Shown here in pieces: positions 41,328 to 52,862 of a stretch of 64,000 nt of DNA (position 1 is its first letter; each line of letters opens with the position of its first letter). This stretch comes from Symsagittifera roscoffensis. Lineage: Eukaryota; Xenacoelomorpha; Acoela; Convolutidae. The notes under the pieces were generated by a model, which saw nothing but the letters and a program-made list of their open reading frames with translations, ran no database searches and was not told the origin of the DNA. A program made the position numbers and the translations under genes. Location: assembly GCF_963678635.1 (NCBI RefSeq), contig NC_087062.1, forward strand, positions 79,731,200 through 79,795,199. The letters are read 5' to 3'.

Positions 41328-42220
41328 TTTGTTCGTGTTTGTACCACAGTCGCGGTTTTATTTTAAAAACAATAACATACAGCGCGTGCTGATTTTGATT
41401 ATATTTGAAAGATTATGCCTGTTATTGTATATGACAACCTTTTAAGTATATTTTTATTCGCATAGAAGCACGTGCCATATTTTTGACGATAAAAAAGCAA
41501 TAAAATTGAGAAGAACATTGTACCGGCATTGATTCGCTCGTTTATGAATGCCAGAACAAACACCTGTTCAAATCAGTGCTATTTTTAATTGTCTCAAACT
41601 TTTCAAAAATCAATACATTACTGTTAGACATATCTTCTAAAATCCATCATGAAAAATTTAACTTTTCCCGTTTTAGCGCCGCCAAATTAATGATTGGTGG
41701 GTCTATAGTTTTTTTAGTATCTATTTCTTTCCCCACCTGCGCATTTTTACAAATAAGATTTAGGTTCACCTAGGTCGGATTGCTATGCAAAATGGCCACG
41801 GCCAACAAATTCGGCCTCGATTAGCAATCTTATAAAACTGCTCGTTACAACACAAAAACAAAATTAGGCTCTTTTCCAGTTCCCCCCTTTTAAAATACCG
41901 AGTTTTATGTGTGTTTTACGTGTTTTTATGGCTAAATGCGTGATGTTACGATGTAAAGTATGAAGAACAAATCTGTTCACAGTCGTCGATTTGTTCACCA
42001 CGCCAAATTTCATTGCATTATGACCACGTTAAATAAGCTTTCAAAATTGAATTTGAAAGGGGGACTGGAAACGAGCTCAAAATTATTACTTATAACTATA
42101 AGTGATGTGAGGGCATTAGGGAAAATGGCCCTTTTTGTTACTAGCCGGCGGTTAGGTATGAATAATGAGGGAGCTAGTCAAAAATAGAGGCTGCTTTTGT
42201 CCGCAAAAAAAAACAAACAC
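41328..42220. other. intergenic region upstream of tektin-1
   Basis: AT-rich; would hold the tektin-1 promoter. No motif could be assigned with confidence. No gene recognised. Confidence 0.4.
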
Positions 42221-42221
42221 T

Positions 42222-42535
42222 TTTTTCGCGGTAAAATTACACTTAAGGAGGGATTCTAGAGGTAACGCATGTAAAGTAGTAGTACGTAAAGCAAATCTAG
42301 AAATGCGAAAAAAAAACTTTACGATAAGAGCACCTCTCGACTGGAACAATCTGCCACAGGAAACAGTGCAAAGCAAGACCATCGACGAATTCAAGTGGAA
42401 ACTGGACAAACATTGGAAAGCGATTGGAATTGACATGTACGAATTTGAACGGAGATAGGAAAAAAAACATTTGAAATGACCACAAGGGGCACTGCCTAAT
42501 GGTAATAAAAAACTTGACTTGACTTGACTTGACTT
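42222..42535 (+). mobile_element. LINE-C: 5'-truncated LINE 3' end with pentanucleotide tail
   Basis: The frame encodes a LINE ORF2 C-terminus: LRRDSRGNACKVVVRKAN, NFTIRAPLDWNNLPQE, KWKLDKHWKAIGIDMYEFERR, stop at 42458. A 3' tail of four TTGAC units ends the element at about 42512-42536. The frame is open to the stop, so the copy is young. LINE-D at 16.2-16.6 kb carries the same LDKHWK end. Confidence 0.8.
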
Positions 42536-43011
42536 AAAGGCTCTTTCACCGGTTCACCGCGGCCACCAACCAAAAGAAATTTTGTGCGTAAAATGCTGAT
42601 TTTACTAGGTTGTAGATGAAGACCAAGTGTTTGAGTTTGGGTTTAACATGCACGGATGTTTTCAAATAATTGGGCTAAGTAAACATACATTCTATTTGAT
42701 AAAATTACAGGTGGTGGGGAAGGAAAGGAATACATGAGCACACTTGACTTTTAAACTCAAACTTTTAGTGACTTGTGAACTAAGCCGGCTCTCTTCCAGT
42801 CCAATTTTTCTGAATTCGCAATGATTTTTGATGTTTGCAGACACATTTTATTGCAGTTTTGAACATCGAAGGTCCCTTAAAATAGACTTTCGTAATTCGA
42901 GTTTCAGAAAAAATCAAAGTGGATGGGACTGGTGGAGATCCCAAACTAATTGACAAATTATTTTCAATGACAGATTTAGTGGATTATGTTAACATCCTCC
43001 CCTCTAAACGG

Positions 43012-43043
43012 CTGTGAGGAGCGGGGAGGGGGAGGGGGGGTGT
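43012..43043 (+). other. G-rich tract, possible quadruplex
   Basis: Contains GGAGCGGGGAGGGGGAGGGGGGG, four G runs of three or more with one-to-two-base loops. This fits a G-quadruplex consensus. It is isolated in AT-rich DNA with no gene adjacent. Confidence 0.5.
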
Positions 43044-43799
43044 TAACTTGGTCCGATTTAGTTATGTTAAGCGGGGTTGCGTCGCGTTTTGCTGTTTATG
43101 TGCGTAACTATGTATGAGAGCGCTAAAATTGTGCGAATACTTATGTGAATTTAACCAGCCTTCTGTTAATAAAACAGGAAGCTGTTATATAACAGTAATC
43201 TGTAGGCCGTACGAAAATTCAATCAATTTTGTTTAAATAATGAAAACTTGTTGAAATGTTCGGACTTGTTTGGAATGTATGAGCGGCGTGACCGGATAAG
43301 ATTAAGCTGAAAATTTCTTCAAAACCAGTCTGCTTGATAGTTTTGATCCAGCTTAGACGTGCTTCGTCTAGGTTTGGGTCTGATTTCTCTTGTATTCGAG
43401 CCGTTGGCGGAAGTTCAACAAATCGCCGTATCTACAAACCGCCATATTTTGAAGCCGAAATTACATCAGAAATACGTAAATTGCATAAGAATTATGCAAC
43501 AATTGCTTTACAGCCGTGACTATCTTTTTTTATTTTGCGTAACATTATTAAATTTCGCGTCGTTGGAATGGTAATCTTGTTTTCTGTTTGTTGGCCCTTC
43601 GGCCTGTGACCGAGCCTTTGTATTTTTCGACAGCGCTTGAGGTATGTTTCTTATGGCTTTGACGGAATTGACGCTCAGCTGTAGGAAGGAATCGCAATTA
43701 TATTTTAACTCAATGCTATCGGTTAAATTTCTATGATGGCTTATGGCTGAGAAAAGTAAATTATTGCCATCTGAATAGGAACGAACAGTGATAACGTTT

Positions 43800-43875
43800 T
43801 TTTTGCGCTTGCGACTTTAACATATGCGCTTGCGACTTTTTGCGCTTGCGACTTTTTGCGCTTGCGATTGTTTAA
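43800..43875. repeat. short tandem repeat of TGCGCTTGCGACTTT
   Basis: Four imperfect 15-22 bp units of GCGCTTGCGACTTT. It is followed by ACACAAGCATAGCTTGTGT (43914), a small inverted repeat that also occurs as ACACAAACATATCTTGTGT at 20775. Confidence 0.7.
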
Positions 43876-44099
43876 CATAATCATTGAATCATTCCGAATG
43901 TTTGTTTTATTTACACAAGCATAGCTTGTGTTATATTATGAACTCACTTTTTTTCAAATCTAAGTCGCAAATATTGTTGCGACGCAATTATTGTTGCGAA
44001 AGTTGTGTTCATTTTGAAAGTGTTCATTTTGATCAATAACCAGCTTTTAAATACAGCCAATGCTGAGGATATAAACACAAACTGTTATATTACATATTC

Positions 44100-44310
44100 C
44101 TGTAAAAACAGGTATTCTGAAAATGTATAAGATCGGGTTTTTTATGACGCTTTGGAAAATTTTCGTTTTTCTCAAAAACTACTCTACCGATTTTCCAAAG
44201 AGTGGTACTACTGGGAAGTTCCGGCCACTCCCCTGTGTGCTTACATACTCCTCTATCCTCTTTTTTAAACCCTACCCCCACTTTCTACAGCCTTGAAAAA
44301 GTGTGTGGAG
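44100..44310 (+). repeat. dispersed repeat family X, copy 1
   Basis: Begins near AATGTATAAGATCGGGTTTTTT and ends near CTTTCTACAGCCTTGAAAAAGTGTG. Related copies start at about 44985 and 47385, each with ATGGGAT(C/T)..., TTTCTCAAAAACTAC and TTCTAC-GC-TT. Copies 2 and 3 lead directly into satellite-like arrays. Confidence 0.65.
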
Positions 44311-44329
44311 TGAATTTGCAAGTCATGAC

Positions 44330-44850
44330 AGGGAAAGGCAGGGTGAAGCAAATCAGTGGAAGGAGGGGCAAAGCGGCGCAGGTTGAGCAAGGCAGGGCAG
44401 GTTGAGCAGAGCAGCCAAGTGAAAGGCAGCGCAAGCCTAGGCAGGGCAGCGCAGCACAGGGCCACGTTGGGCAGCGCATGGCAAGGAGTTTGGCAGAGCA
44501 GCGCGAAACAAGGCGGAACTGCGCATCGCAGAAAAAGGCAGGGCACCGCAAGGTAAGGCGGGGCAGTGCATGGCAGCGCTGGTAAGCGGAAAGAGCATGA
44601 CAGGGCAGAGCAAAGCAAAACCAAACAGGATAGCGCACGGAGGTCGAGCAACACGACAAGGCAAGGTAGGGCAGCGCAAGGCTAGACAGCTGAGCAGGAC
44701 AGCACAAAGTAAGCCAGCGCAAGGCAGCTGAATAAAAAGCAAATCAGTACAGTGCAAGGACCATAGCAGGGCAGCGCAGCGCAAAACATGGCAGGGCAGA
44801 GTAAGGGAAAGCAACGTTAGGCTAGGCAGGGCAGCGTAATGCAACGCAGA
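44330..44850. repeat. GC-rich low-complexity array (GGCAGSGCA motif)
   Basis: About 520 bp of irregular iterations of GGCAG, GGGCAGCGCA and GCAAGGC, lying between two copies of repeat family X. It is the most GC-rich block in the neighbourhood. Large cysteine/alanine/leucine-rich reading frames on the minus strand are products of the repeat and are not called as genes. Confidence 0.8.
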
Positions 44851-44969
44851 ATATATTACAAATTAAGATCTTCATTATGCCTTTTTTTTTTCTATACAAT
44901 ACCCAGATAATTATGACCCCCTGATGTTTTAAACATGCGTCTTGAAGCTCAATTTCTTCTGCTTCTGTT

Positions 44970-45690
44970 TGATAAAAACAGTTTTATGAAAATGTATGGG
45001 ATCGGGTTTTTTAGTCTTTTTGGAAACTTTTAAAACTTTTTCCAAAAATTTAGTTTTCCTCAAAAACTACTCAACCTATTTTCATAAAGTGGTAATAATG
45101 GGAAGTCCGCCCTTTATTCTGTGTGCCTGCATATTTCCTTAGTCTCTTTTCACCTTCACCTATTTTCTACAGCGTTCGGAAAAGTGTGCGGGGGATTTTT
45201 TGACACAGTTTCGATTTTTTTTCTACTATTTCTCATGAACTACCCTCCCAAATTTGAGATTTTAATTTCAATTGAAAGGACGCGTTAAGGGAAACTCCAC
45301 TGCATGAGTGGTTACGCGCAAGTTTTTTCGCACAAAATTTAATGGCTCTCGGAACACTCAAGTTTTTGGTTTTTTGACCGTTTTTTCAAGACTTTTGTCG
45401 GAAACTACACTCCCAAATCTGAGAACTTGGGTTTAATCATTGGGTTCAATCAAAATAAAGGGTTGAGCGAAGCTCTTCTATGTAAGCGCAGCGCTCATGA
45501 CCAGGTTTTCTAATAAAAAAGTTATGGCATTCAGAAAAGTCTTGTTCGTTTTTTGAAACTTTTTGACTCTTCTCGAAAACAACTCAATCTGATATCAAGG
45601 GTTTAATCGAGGCAACAGGTTTTGGAAAATCTTCGTGTGTAAAATTTTACGCCTTAAATTTTGTACAAAATTAATTTAGTTCGCGGAAAT
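44970..45690 (+). repeat. repeat family X copy 2 leading into satellite array 2
   Basis: Family X segment (44970-45210) is followed by degenerate satellite units with TTTTTGACCGTTTTTT near 45373, AAATCTGAGAACTTGGG, AATCAAAATAAAGG, GAGCGAAGCTCTTCTATGTAAGCG and TTATGGCATTCAGAAAAGTC. The unit order matches array 1 at 39 kb. Confidence 0.7.
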
Positions 45691-45699
45691 TTGCGAAAT

Positions 45700-47380
45700 C
45701 ACAAAATTTTCACTCATATTTTATAGCAACAATTAAGGTTTTGGATGAAGCCCAATGGTAAAATTTTTGAAATTACGTATTTTGTTAGCATCAGTACAAC
45801 GAAGTCAAAACTTATCAAACAGGTGCCTCCAGCTTTAGCTGGGCTTCTAGCTTAAAAGATTTTGAAGTTGCCTGATCAGTTCGTTGGAAAAAATTTCAAT
45901 CTTCTGCCAACCGTCTGCGCTATGAAATAACTGGAAATACTTCGAAGTATCATCCCTTGACGAGCTTGCTAAGAATAAAGTAAGTGTTTATGCACCGACT
46001 CAAGCAATAGTTTGAAATATAAGTGAGTTTCGTAGCTTTAATAGTTTTTTTGCCTGGTGATAAGCAAAGGTGTTGCAACCAGGTACTATACTTTGTTAAC
46101 AAGATTTCGTTAACAACATTGTTAAGAAAGTTTCGCAGATGTATCATCTTGCTCAATAATAAGTTCAAATCAATCAACTATCTAGCGCATTTAGCGTAGA
46201 GGTAACACACCTGCTTGAGACGACAAATGATTAAGAATCGAATCCGGCTGGGACATGTTTTTTTTGTGGAAATTTTCGGTTTTTTCGGACTATTGTCGGT
46301 CTGTTTGTTTTTGACGGGTTAGTTCGTAGCACGGGCACTTTTTGATGGTTCATCTTTTTTCCAATTTTTGAATGCCATTTTTAAAAGTCCATTTGTAGAG
46401 GTAATGAGTTACAAGTTTTTTTTCGGATTTTAGTTTTAAAAAGTTTAATATATATTTTATAAATACAAAAATTGTTTGAAAAAGTTTCTTTCATTTTGCT
46501 CCGTCTATTAATGTGCACTCAATTTTTACGTCTGCGATGATTGTACTCGCAATTAGCAAGAGTTACCACTTCGGAAGATCACAGCAAAATTGTTGGCAAT
46601 ATCGATGACTTTGAGCAACTGAATCGAAAAAAAAACGTTTTAGAAAAACTTTAAACAGGGTATATTGTGGTCCAAGGTTGAGCTCTCAAAATGAGCGGTT
46701 TTTTTTTCATTAACTTATTAATGAAAAAAATTGCCAAGTTTGCCTAATTATTCGTCATGATTTTCTGTGGAGTTTTCACTTTCACTCCAACGGAGGCTCC
46801 TAGTATGCAATTTAAAAACACTGATAAGTCAAATAAAACGCCAAATAAAAACAGCAGTCACTTGTATGTATTTTGCTCTTAAAAGCGCTTAAAAGTTTAT
46901 GAAAATGAAAATCATATCATGTGGTCTAATCAAGTTTTCATCACCTAAAAAACTTGATCTGCTACAGAGTTAATTCAGCTGTTAAGTTCAGTTATCATAG
47001 ATGTAGTTTTTTCCGAACGTTTAAGAGTTCGAAGGTTTTTTCGCTTCAAAGCTTGCCTTAAAAATAGAACTGAAAAACTATAGAATTTAAATGTTCATCC
47101 TGCAGATGGAAATTGTCAAAAATTGAAAAACAAGTGCCCAGGTAAACCATTAGAGTACCTGAATTTTAATACTCAAAACCAAATTCCATTATTACAGAAG
47201 CTCAGCGTAGTGTCTTATTACAAAGAACTTTTTTCTAATCTAAGTCGCAAATAAAAGTGCTTATTTGAATTTCAATTATTTCAATTTATTAATATTCAAG
47301 CTTACTTGAGGCCAAACAATCTAATGGCATATGTTGCTGCTTTCCGGGTAGTGTTAGGTCCAGTTTGAAAAAAAAACATG
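45700..47380. other. intergenic, repeat modules only
   Basis: Contains a GGTGATAAGCAAAGGTGTTGC block at 46055 (composite-family module) and the tRNA-like unit at 46190. A CTAAGTCGCAAATA phrase at 47240 recurs at 43963 and 23545. No gene is seen. Confidence 0.5.
46185..46265 (+). repeat. tRNA-derived SINE-like unit, copy 2
   Basis: TTAGCGTAGAGGTAAC (46191-46206) is an excellent pol III A box; GAATCGAATCC (46236-46246) is a B box with two mismatches. A T8 run follows at 46258. Same layout as the copy at 34462-34540; the 20968 and 27080 copies keep the A box and T run but not the B box. Confidence 0.65.
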
Positions 47381-47384
47381 TATT

Positions 47385-48430
47385 ATGAAAATTTATGGGA
47401 TTTCGTGTGTTTCGTTTTTTTGCGATGCTTTGGAAAGTTGTTGCACTCTTTGTGCAAACATTTTTACGATGCTTTGAAAAAATTTTTGCACATTTCAATT
47501 TTTCTCACAAACGTCTACCGATTTTCAAAAAATTGATGCTAAAAAACCGGCCCTTCTACGTACCTGCAAATTTCTGTAGTCTCATTTCGTTTTACCTAAC
47601 GTTCTACGGCCTTCAGAAGTTTCAGTAGGGGGATTTTTGGCCAATTTGTTTTGATTTTTTTTTCATTTTCTTAAATTTTAAATGCACAAATCGGAGATCA
47701 AAGTTTCAATCAAAAGAACATAAAATTTGGACTCTTCCCTTGTCAAGCGGCTATTCACTATTCAATAAGCCCATTTTTTGGCTTTTTGGGTAATTTTTTT
47801 TAATTTTTTTGACTTCTCGCAAAAAATACCTGCCAAATTGGAGATTAAGGGATCAACCGAAAGAAAGAAACAGTTATTCGAATCTAACCTGCGCAAGAGG
47901 CTATGCCTTGTGTTTTGAAAAAAAGGCCTTAGAAAGTGTTCCGTTTTTGAAAATTTGCCAGTTTTTTTGAAAAATTGGTCTTTTTCAAAAACTAACCAAC
48001 TGATTTTGAGATTGATAGTTCTTTAAAACTAACATGATGCTTTTTCCCCTGTTTTTTTGAAGAAAAGTTGGTATGGGCATCCGAAAAATTCCTTTTTAAT
48101 TTTTTACAGTTTGTTTACCTTCACTATTCTCGAAATCTACTAAGTAAATCTGATATTAAGGGTTCAATCTAAAAAATCAGGGTGCGGAAATGTTCAATAT
48201 CAAGAGAAAATTTTATGGATGTTTGAAAATTTTGAATTTTTGATGGATTTTTAGAAGCTTATTTGCTTTTTTTTGAAAACTACCCAGCCAAATATGAGAT
48301 TAAGACTTCAATTGAAAGAACGAGTAATATTTTAACCATTAAATAAGCGGTTAATCCCCTACTAAAGCCGAGAAACATTAGGGTCTAGTGTAAAGTCCGT
48401 TTTTTTAGAACCGTAGATCAAGCATTAGCT
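47385..48430 (+). repeat. repeat family X copy 3 leading into satellite array 3
   Basis: ATGAAAATTTATGGGATTTCG at 47385 starts the family X copy; from about 47640 satellite-like units follow, with phrases AAATCGGAGATCAAAG, AAATTGGAGATTAAGG, AACTAACCAACTGATTTTGAG and AAATATGAGATTAAGAC at irregular ~150-170 bp spacing. Very degenerate. Confidence 0.6.
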
Positions 48431-49347
48431 GGGCCACTAGCTATCTTTATTCTGCTCATTTGGTGAAAATCTCATTCCTGTAAAAACGTGATTCATTTGG
48501 TGGTGTTATTGACGACTTTCAGACCTGGAGTACACTTGCCTTCGAAAACAAATATAGAAATGCTCAAAGAGTTAAAAATTGTGCTGAAAACCTAATTAAT
48601 TTTTGGCCAAGTGATGCTTGAAGTTTGGCGTTTTAAAGAACAAAAATCAAAATTTTATTTTCATTTTGTCCACCAGTTTACCACAAAGACTATGAATTGC
48701 AATATTATTTCCATATTTGATCCTAATAGTTGTTCGGCTCAAAAATTTTTGTACCGATTGTTTTTCCTCATTCAGGCATATTAGATAAAGGAATTAAATA
48801 CCCTTCAATATATTAGAATCGCTTGAAAAATCCAAGTAGTCCAATAAACATATGCGAAAAAAAAACGTCTGTTGATTTTCAATAATAGGACAAATCGAGT
48901 GTTCTCAAGTTGGCAACTATTTATTATAAGTGCACTGCTTAAAGATAAAACGAGCTTCTATTTTTATGTTTCAAGAGCAAGATCATGAAGTGCTCTATAT
49001 AAAAAGCATCAAGTTACTTAGTGCACAAAATTGAGCGTTATAGTGCAAGTTTTATGAAAATTCAAAATTAATAAATTGCAAAATTAAACGTGTCGGTTGA
49101 TGTTATTAACTAACAAACAAATGCTACAATTAGCCAACAATTTTTACTTGGCTATTAAGTGTTTGCCGTCTATATTAGTTGCGAAGAAAAATCCATACCA
49201 AATCCCGGTCCCACTAAAGTTTAATTGTCTGGTTGCTAAGGAATGGATGGCCCAAACGCATAATCTTCAGAGCTTAATTCACCAAAATTTTGAATCTTTT
49301 GTTTGCTCCAGTAGTGTACGAAATAAGGGATCAATTGAGCAATCTCT
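48431..49347. other. intergenic AT-rich stretch
   Basis: No gene, RNA or repeat array was recognised. A 93-codon frame at 49097-49378 runs into the poly-C tract and lacks family features. Confidence 0.4.
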
Positions 49348-49363
49348 CCCCCCCCCCCCCCCC
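49348..49363. repeat. poly-C run (16 C)
   Basis: A pure C homopolymer in AT-rich surroundings, one of three long C/G homopolymers here (others at 52423 and 55309). Confidence 0.9.
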
Positions 49364-49559
49364 ATAATAACCACTTGAAAATAGTTTGAATAACATGAAA
49401 TCATAAAACATAATTTCCAACGAATGTGGAAAGCCAACATTTACGATAAAAAAGCTCTAAAAAATGACCTAAAAGTCTATTGCGCGCACGAGTATGTTTA
49501 CCTACACACACGTGATGTATACAATAGTGAGATAGACTTACAGTGAGATAGTTTCTTTA

Positions 49560-50130
49560 CATGTGTGCAGTATGTTTCCGTGCCATATTTTAGTGCAATA
49601 TTTAAAACAATAATGCATCATTTGAATCATTAGTGCAACATTTTTCCTATAACAATCATACTAAACGAAATGAAAAGTAAAAGTGTAAGCTTGAACACTT
49701 TTTTCGAATGTTGCGGGTTTTTTCTAAAAAATTTTTCGCATTGTTATACAAGATAAGTTTCAGTTTATATTGCATCTCGAGTTTTCTGATCTCGAAACTG
49801 CGTGGCTTCATTTTTTTATACACTTGTTTTCGATAAAACATATAGCTGTTACTTATATTGTAGATAAACAACAGCTATATACTGCATCGAGAATTTTTGT
49901 GGCACAAATTGAGACACGAAGTTTCAAGATGTGGTTAAAGTTCGAGATGCAATATAAGATGTGGCTTATCCAGTATAAACGACATGTAAAAGCACGCACA
50001 TTTGAAAACAAAATCTCGCCCATACGTAGTTATTACATTCTATTCGTTTGATTGAATGTTCAAATAAAGCATCAAAACCTATTGCCCATTAGAATTTAAT
50101 TTTTCAACTACAGTACGGAAACATATAGAA
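49560..50130. mobile_element. foldback element 1 (imperfect ~570 bp palindrome)
   Basis: Inverted matches nest about a centre near 49860: GTATGTTTCCGT (49570) with ACGGAAACATA (50116), TATATTGCATCTCGAG (49767) with TTCGAGATGCAATATA (49943), and ATATAGCTGTT (49840) with AACAGCTATAT (49868). Arms are imperfect, so the palindrome is old. No coding capacity. Most likely a foldback MITE; family unknown. Confidence 0.65.
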
Positions 50131-50429
50131 TGTTTTATATCTGATTTTAAGTTAGCCCTGGTCGGTCAAATTATGCTGTAATTAAAAAACCAGTGCACAA
50201 TTTGTTCGTGTCGCATTTGAAAATTGTGCTACATTTACAAAATGTTGTAGTCTCTAACGGTTGTTTGTTATCGTGGATTAAATTAGCCAACTATGGTTTT
50301 TGCAATCAAATAGATAAGTTAAATGTTGCGAAAAACGAGTATGCAGCAAAAAACGAGCACGTTCACATTGATTATCCAAAAGTGTGCTGAGCAAACTTTG
50401 CAATCGATTATCAGCAAAGCTTAATTTTG

Positions 50430-51080
50430 AGTTTTAATCGTAAATTTCGAAATTACACCAGTGGATAAAATAAAAAAGCGCTAATTTAGAATTTTACTCT
50501 CTAAAATGTTTTTAGTGTCCATTTTGAACCACATTTACTTCGATTTCCAGAAAAATATTTACATAGACCAAGAGCAAATGATCAAAGCTGTCCTCTGTGA
50601 AACTGTCCATATAATTGGTTTCAAAGACTTACCAATGTAATCTGGGTTTGAAAATGCCGGATTTCTCGTACTGCACTAAGTTTTGCATCGTAGTGAGTTT
50701 TTTCTTGAATAAGCGGAGAAAAAAAATGTTCATGCGATGTCAAACATTATCGGCGAGAAAATTGAATTTATCAGTGTGAAAACTTTATAAACTCGACTGT
50801 TTCTTACTTTTTCACTTTTTCACGCGAAGTTAAAAAAATTAGTGTAGATAAGGAAAACTGGCATTTTCAGGCCCGGATTAAGCAAGTAACGATAGTTTCG
50901 TAAAGGGTAGCTTTGATCATTTGATCTTGGTCTATTTAAAAGTCTCTCTGAAATTCGAATGAAATGTGGTTCAAAATGGACATTGAAAACAGGCATTTTA
51001 GAAAGTAGAATCCACAGTTGCGTTTAATTTTGTCTACTAATGTACATCAAAGAAAAACTTCGAATTGGAAAACCCAAAAG
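50430..51080. mobile_element. foldback element 2 with long inverted arms
   Basis: The left arm 50457-50605 (CTCTAAAATG, GTCCATTTTGAACCACATTT, TAGACCAAGAGCAAATGATC) is matched in reverse complement by 50905-51045 (GATCATTTGATCTTGGTCTA, AAATGTGGTTCAAAATGGAC, CATTTTAGAAAG). A second inner pair, GAAAATGCCGGATTT (50650) with AACTGGCATTTTC (50856), continues the fold. Whole unit about 600 bp, arms over 140 bp at roughly 80% identity by eye. No ORF: a non-autonomous DNA element. Confidence 0.75.
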
Positions 51081-52422
51081 AAGTCGGCAAACTATGAGCA
51101 AATTATCTAAATTACCACTTAGGTTACCATTAAATACTTCCAAGATCCTAACAAAAATTTTGTTCGTTTACTTTTCCTCATGAACTGCGCTAAATTGTAA
51201 CTTCTCAGTGTTAAACCTGTAAATTGTAAGTTCCCAAAAACCAAAATGCCATTTTGAAAATCAAAATGCCATTTTCTAGTTTTTTAATTTAAAAAATTAT
51301 CTCGCACTTTTTTATTTTAATTGCTTTTACTGGGATCTAATATTTTAATGAGATCTAAGTCAATTTAGACCCTTTGACAAAAAGGTGGCACATGATTTTA
51401 TGTTCGGTAACCCTTTTTGCGAGAATTGTTTGAACGGTTGTGCGCACTAAATTAACTTTCATTTTTTCTACAAACTGCTCAAGTTTCAACAGAAATACTA
51501 AGATATTTTCCGTACACCACAATTAGATTCACATTTTTGATAAATGCCGAAAAAAAACCAAATTATCATTGTTTTATTTTGCATAGAACAATTTCTCACT
51601 TGTGGCAGTTTCGATCTTACAAAATCTGCTTGGTAGGCCATTGACAATTATTTGCGCTCTACGCGGATGTTAATTACAGTGGCGTTTTCCAATTAAAGTT
51701 AGATGTCTTAATAGAATCGCGTTAAAATTAAATCTCGTCATATATCAGTTTCGCCGCGACTTTTTTGACATGGCTTTACCACATGCTTGGTTTTGCCTGG
51801 ACTTTGTTTAGGCAGAATTTTAGCGCATTTTTGTAAGCTTAAAGATATTTTTGAAAATTTGAACAACGAGATTAAACTAGTTTGTTGATGTCCTCTGTTA
51901 GCTGATAGTTGATTTCAGACTCACTGCTAATCTAAACTTTCAGGCTGGTGGAAAAAGTTTTTGCAGATGCAGAAAGCGAGCAATTTCACACTCAGAAAAA
52001 AGTATAATATCCAATTTGAATGGCCCTTGAACGTAACTATTCTTAATTTCTTAAGTTCCGCAGTTTTTTTTGCGCTCGTTTTGTAAAATTGGTTTGAAAA
52101 TTTCCAAAAGTATTTTTACGAATAGGCGTTTCACATCCTAAAACAATGACCCTCACTGGAGTTTAATGAATCATAATCGATCATATTGGATTTTTATCGT
52201 CTGTTTCTCTAAAGTTTGGAAACATTTATTAATAATTGATTAAAATGGATTATAATGTTAATAATTATTGAAGAAAAAAAATCAGCGTATAATCGATTTT
52301 AATAGAATATTGTTATCTTAATATCTATTTTTATCTTAACTTTCTATTTTTTTTTCTTTTCATCTTAACTCCTAATTGAAATAAACATATTCATTTAAAT
52401 GGATGCGTGATAAGGGTAGCGT
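51081..52422. other. intergenic AT-rich stretch
   Basis: No gene or repeat was recognised. 52160-52320 is rich in AATAATTGATTA-like phrases. Confidence 0.4.
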
Positions 52423-52510
52423 GGGGGGGGGGGGGGTACATAATGAAGGGTGGGGGACGTTGTGAGAGGGTCGGAGGTGATGAGACGTAGTGGGAGGGGC
52501 GGGGGGTTAA
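52423..52510 (+). repeat. G-rich tract with a 14-G run
   Basis: A run of 14 G at 52423-52436 is followed by further G runs (GGGTGGGGGACG, GGGAGGGGCGGGGGG). It is about 350 bp upstream of the membrane-protein gene and could form a quadruplex. Any promoter role is speculation. Confidence 0.6.
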
Positions 52511-52862
52511 GGTGGAACAAGAGATGGTGAACATATCGATGAGCGTGTTTGTTCGTGTTCGAGACAAGTAAGCAAAAAAAACAGAGTAAGCAATTCACTT
52601 TTACAAAACTATTCTGTTTTGTATGGGTTTTATGAACAAAAAATATGGATTGTGTTGAAAAAAAATTGGATTCTAATGATTGATTATAAGGAAATGATAA
52701 TCCGTTACTTGCTCTAAATTTGCCACGATTTTGGATAATCTAGTCTAGACAACATTTTAGTTAACGGAAATCCACGATTCTCGGTTTTTGCACGTGAAAC
52801 GTTGGTGCTAAAATAGTGTTCTGCTCTAAAAACTTGGTGGTTACCTCGTCAAAAGCTTTGTT

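Noticed and set aside
43334-43574. Two overlapping plus-strand ORFs of 61 and 71 codons
   Set aside because: They overlap in different frames, neither shows family features, and there is no supporting splice or polyadenylation context.
44265-44844. Overlapping 129-145-codon minus-strand ORFs rich in Cys, Leu, Ala and Pro
   Set aside because: They are translations of the GGCAG-type low-complexity array in several frames at once; no start context or family features.
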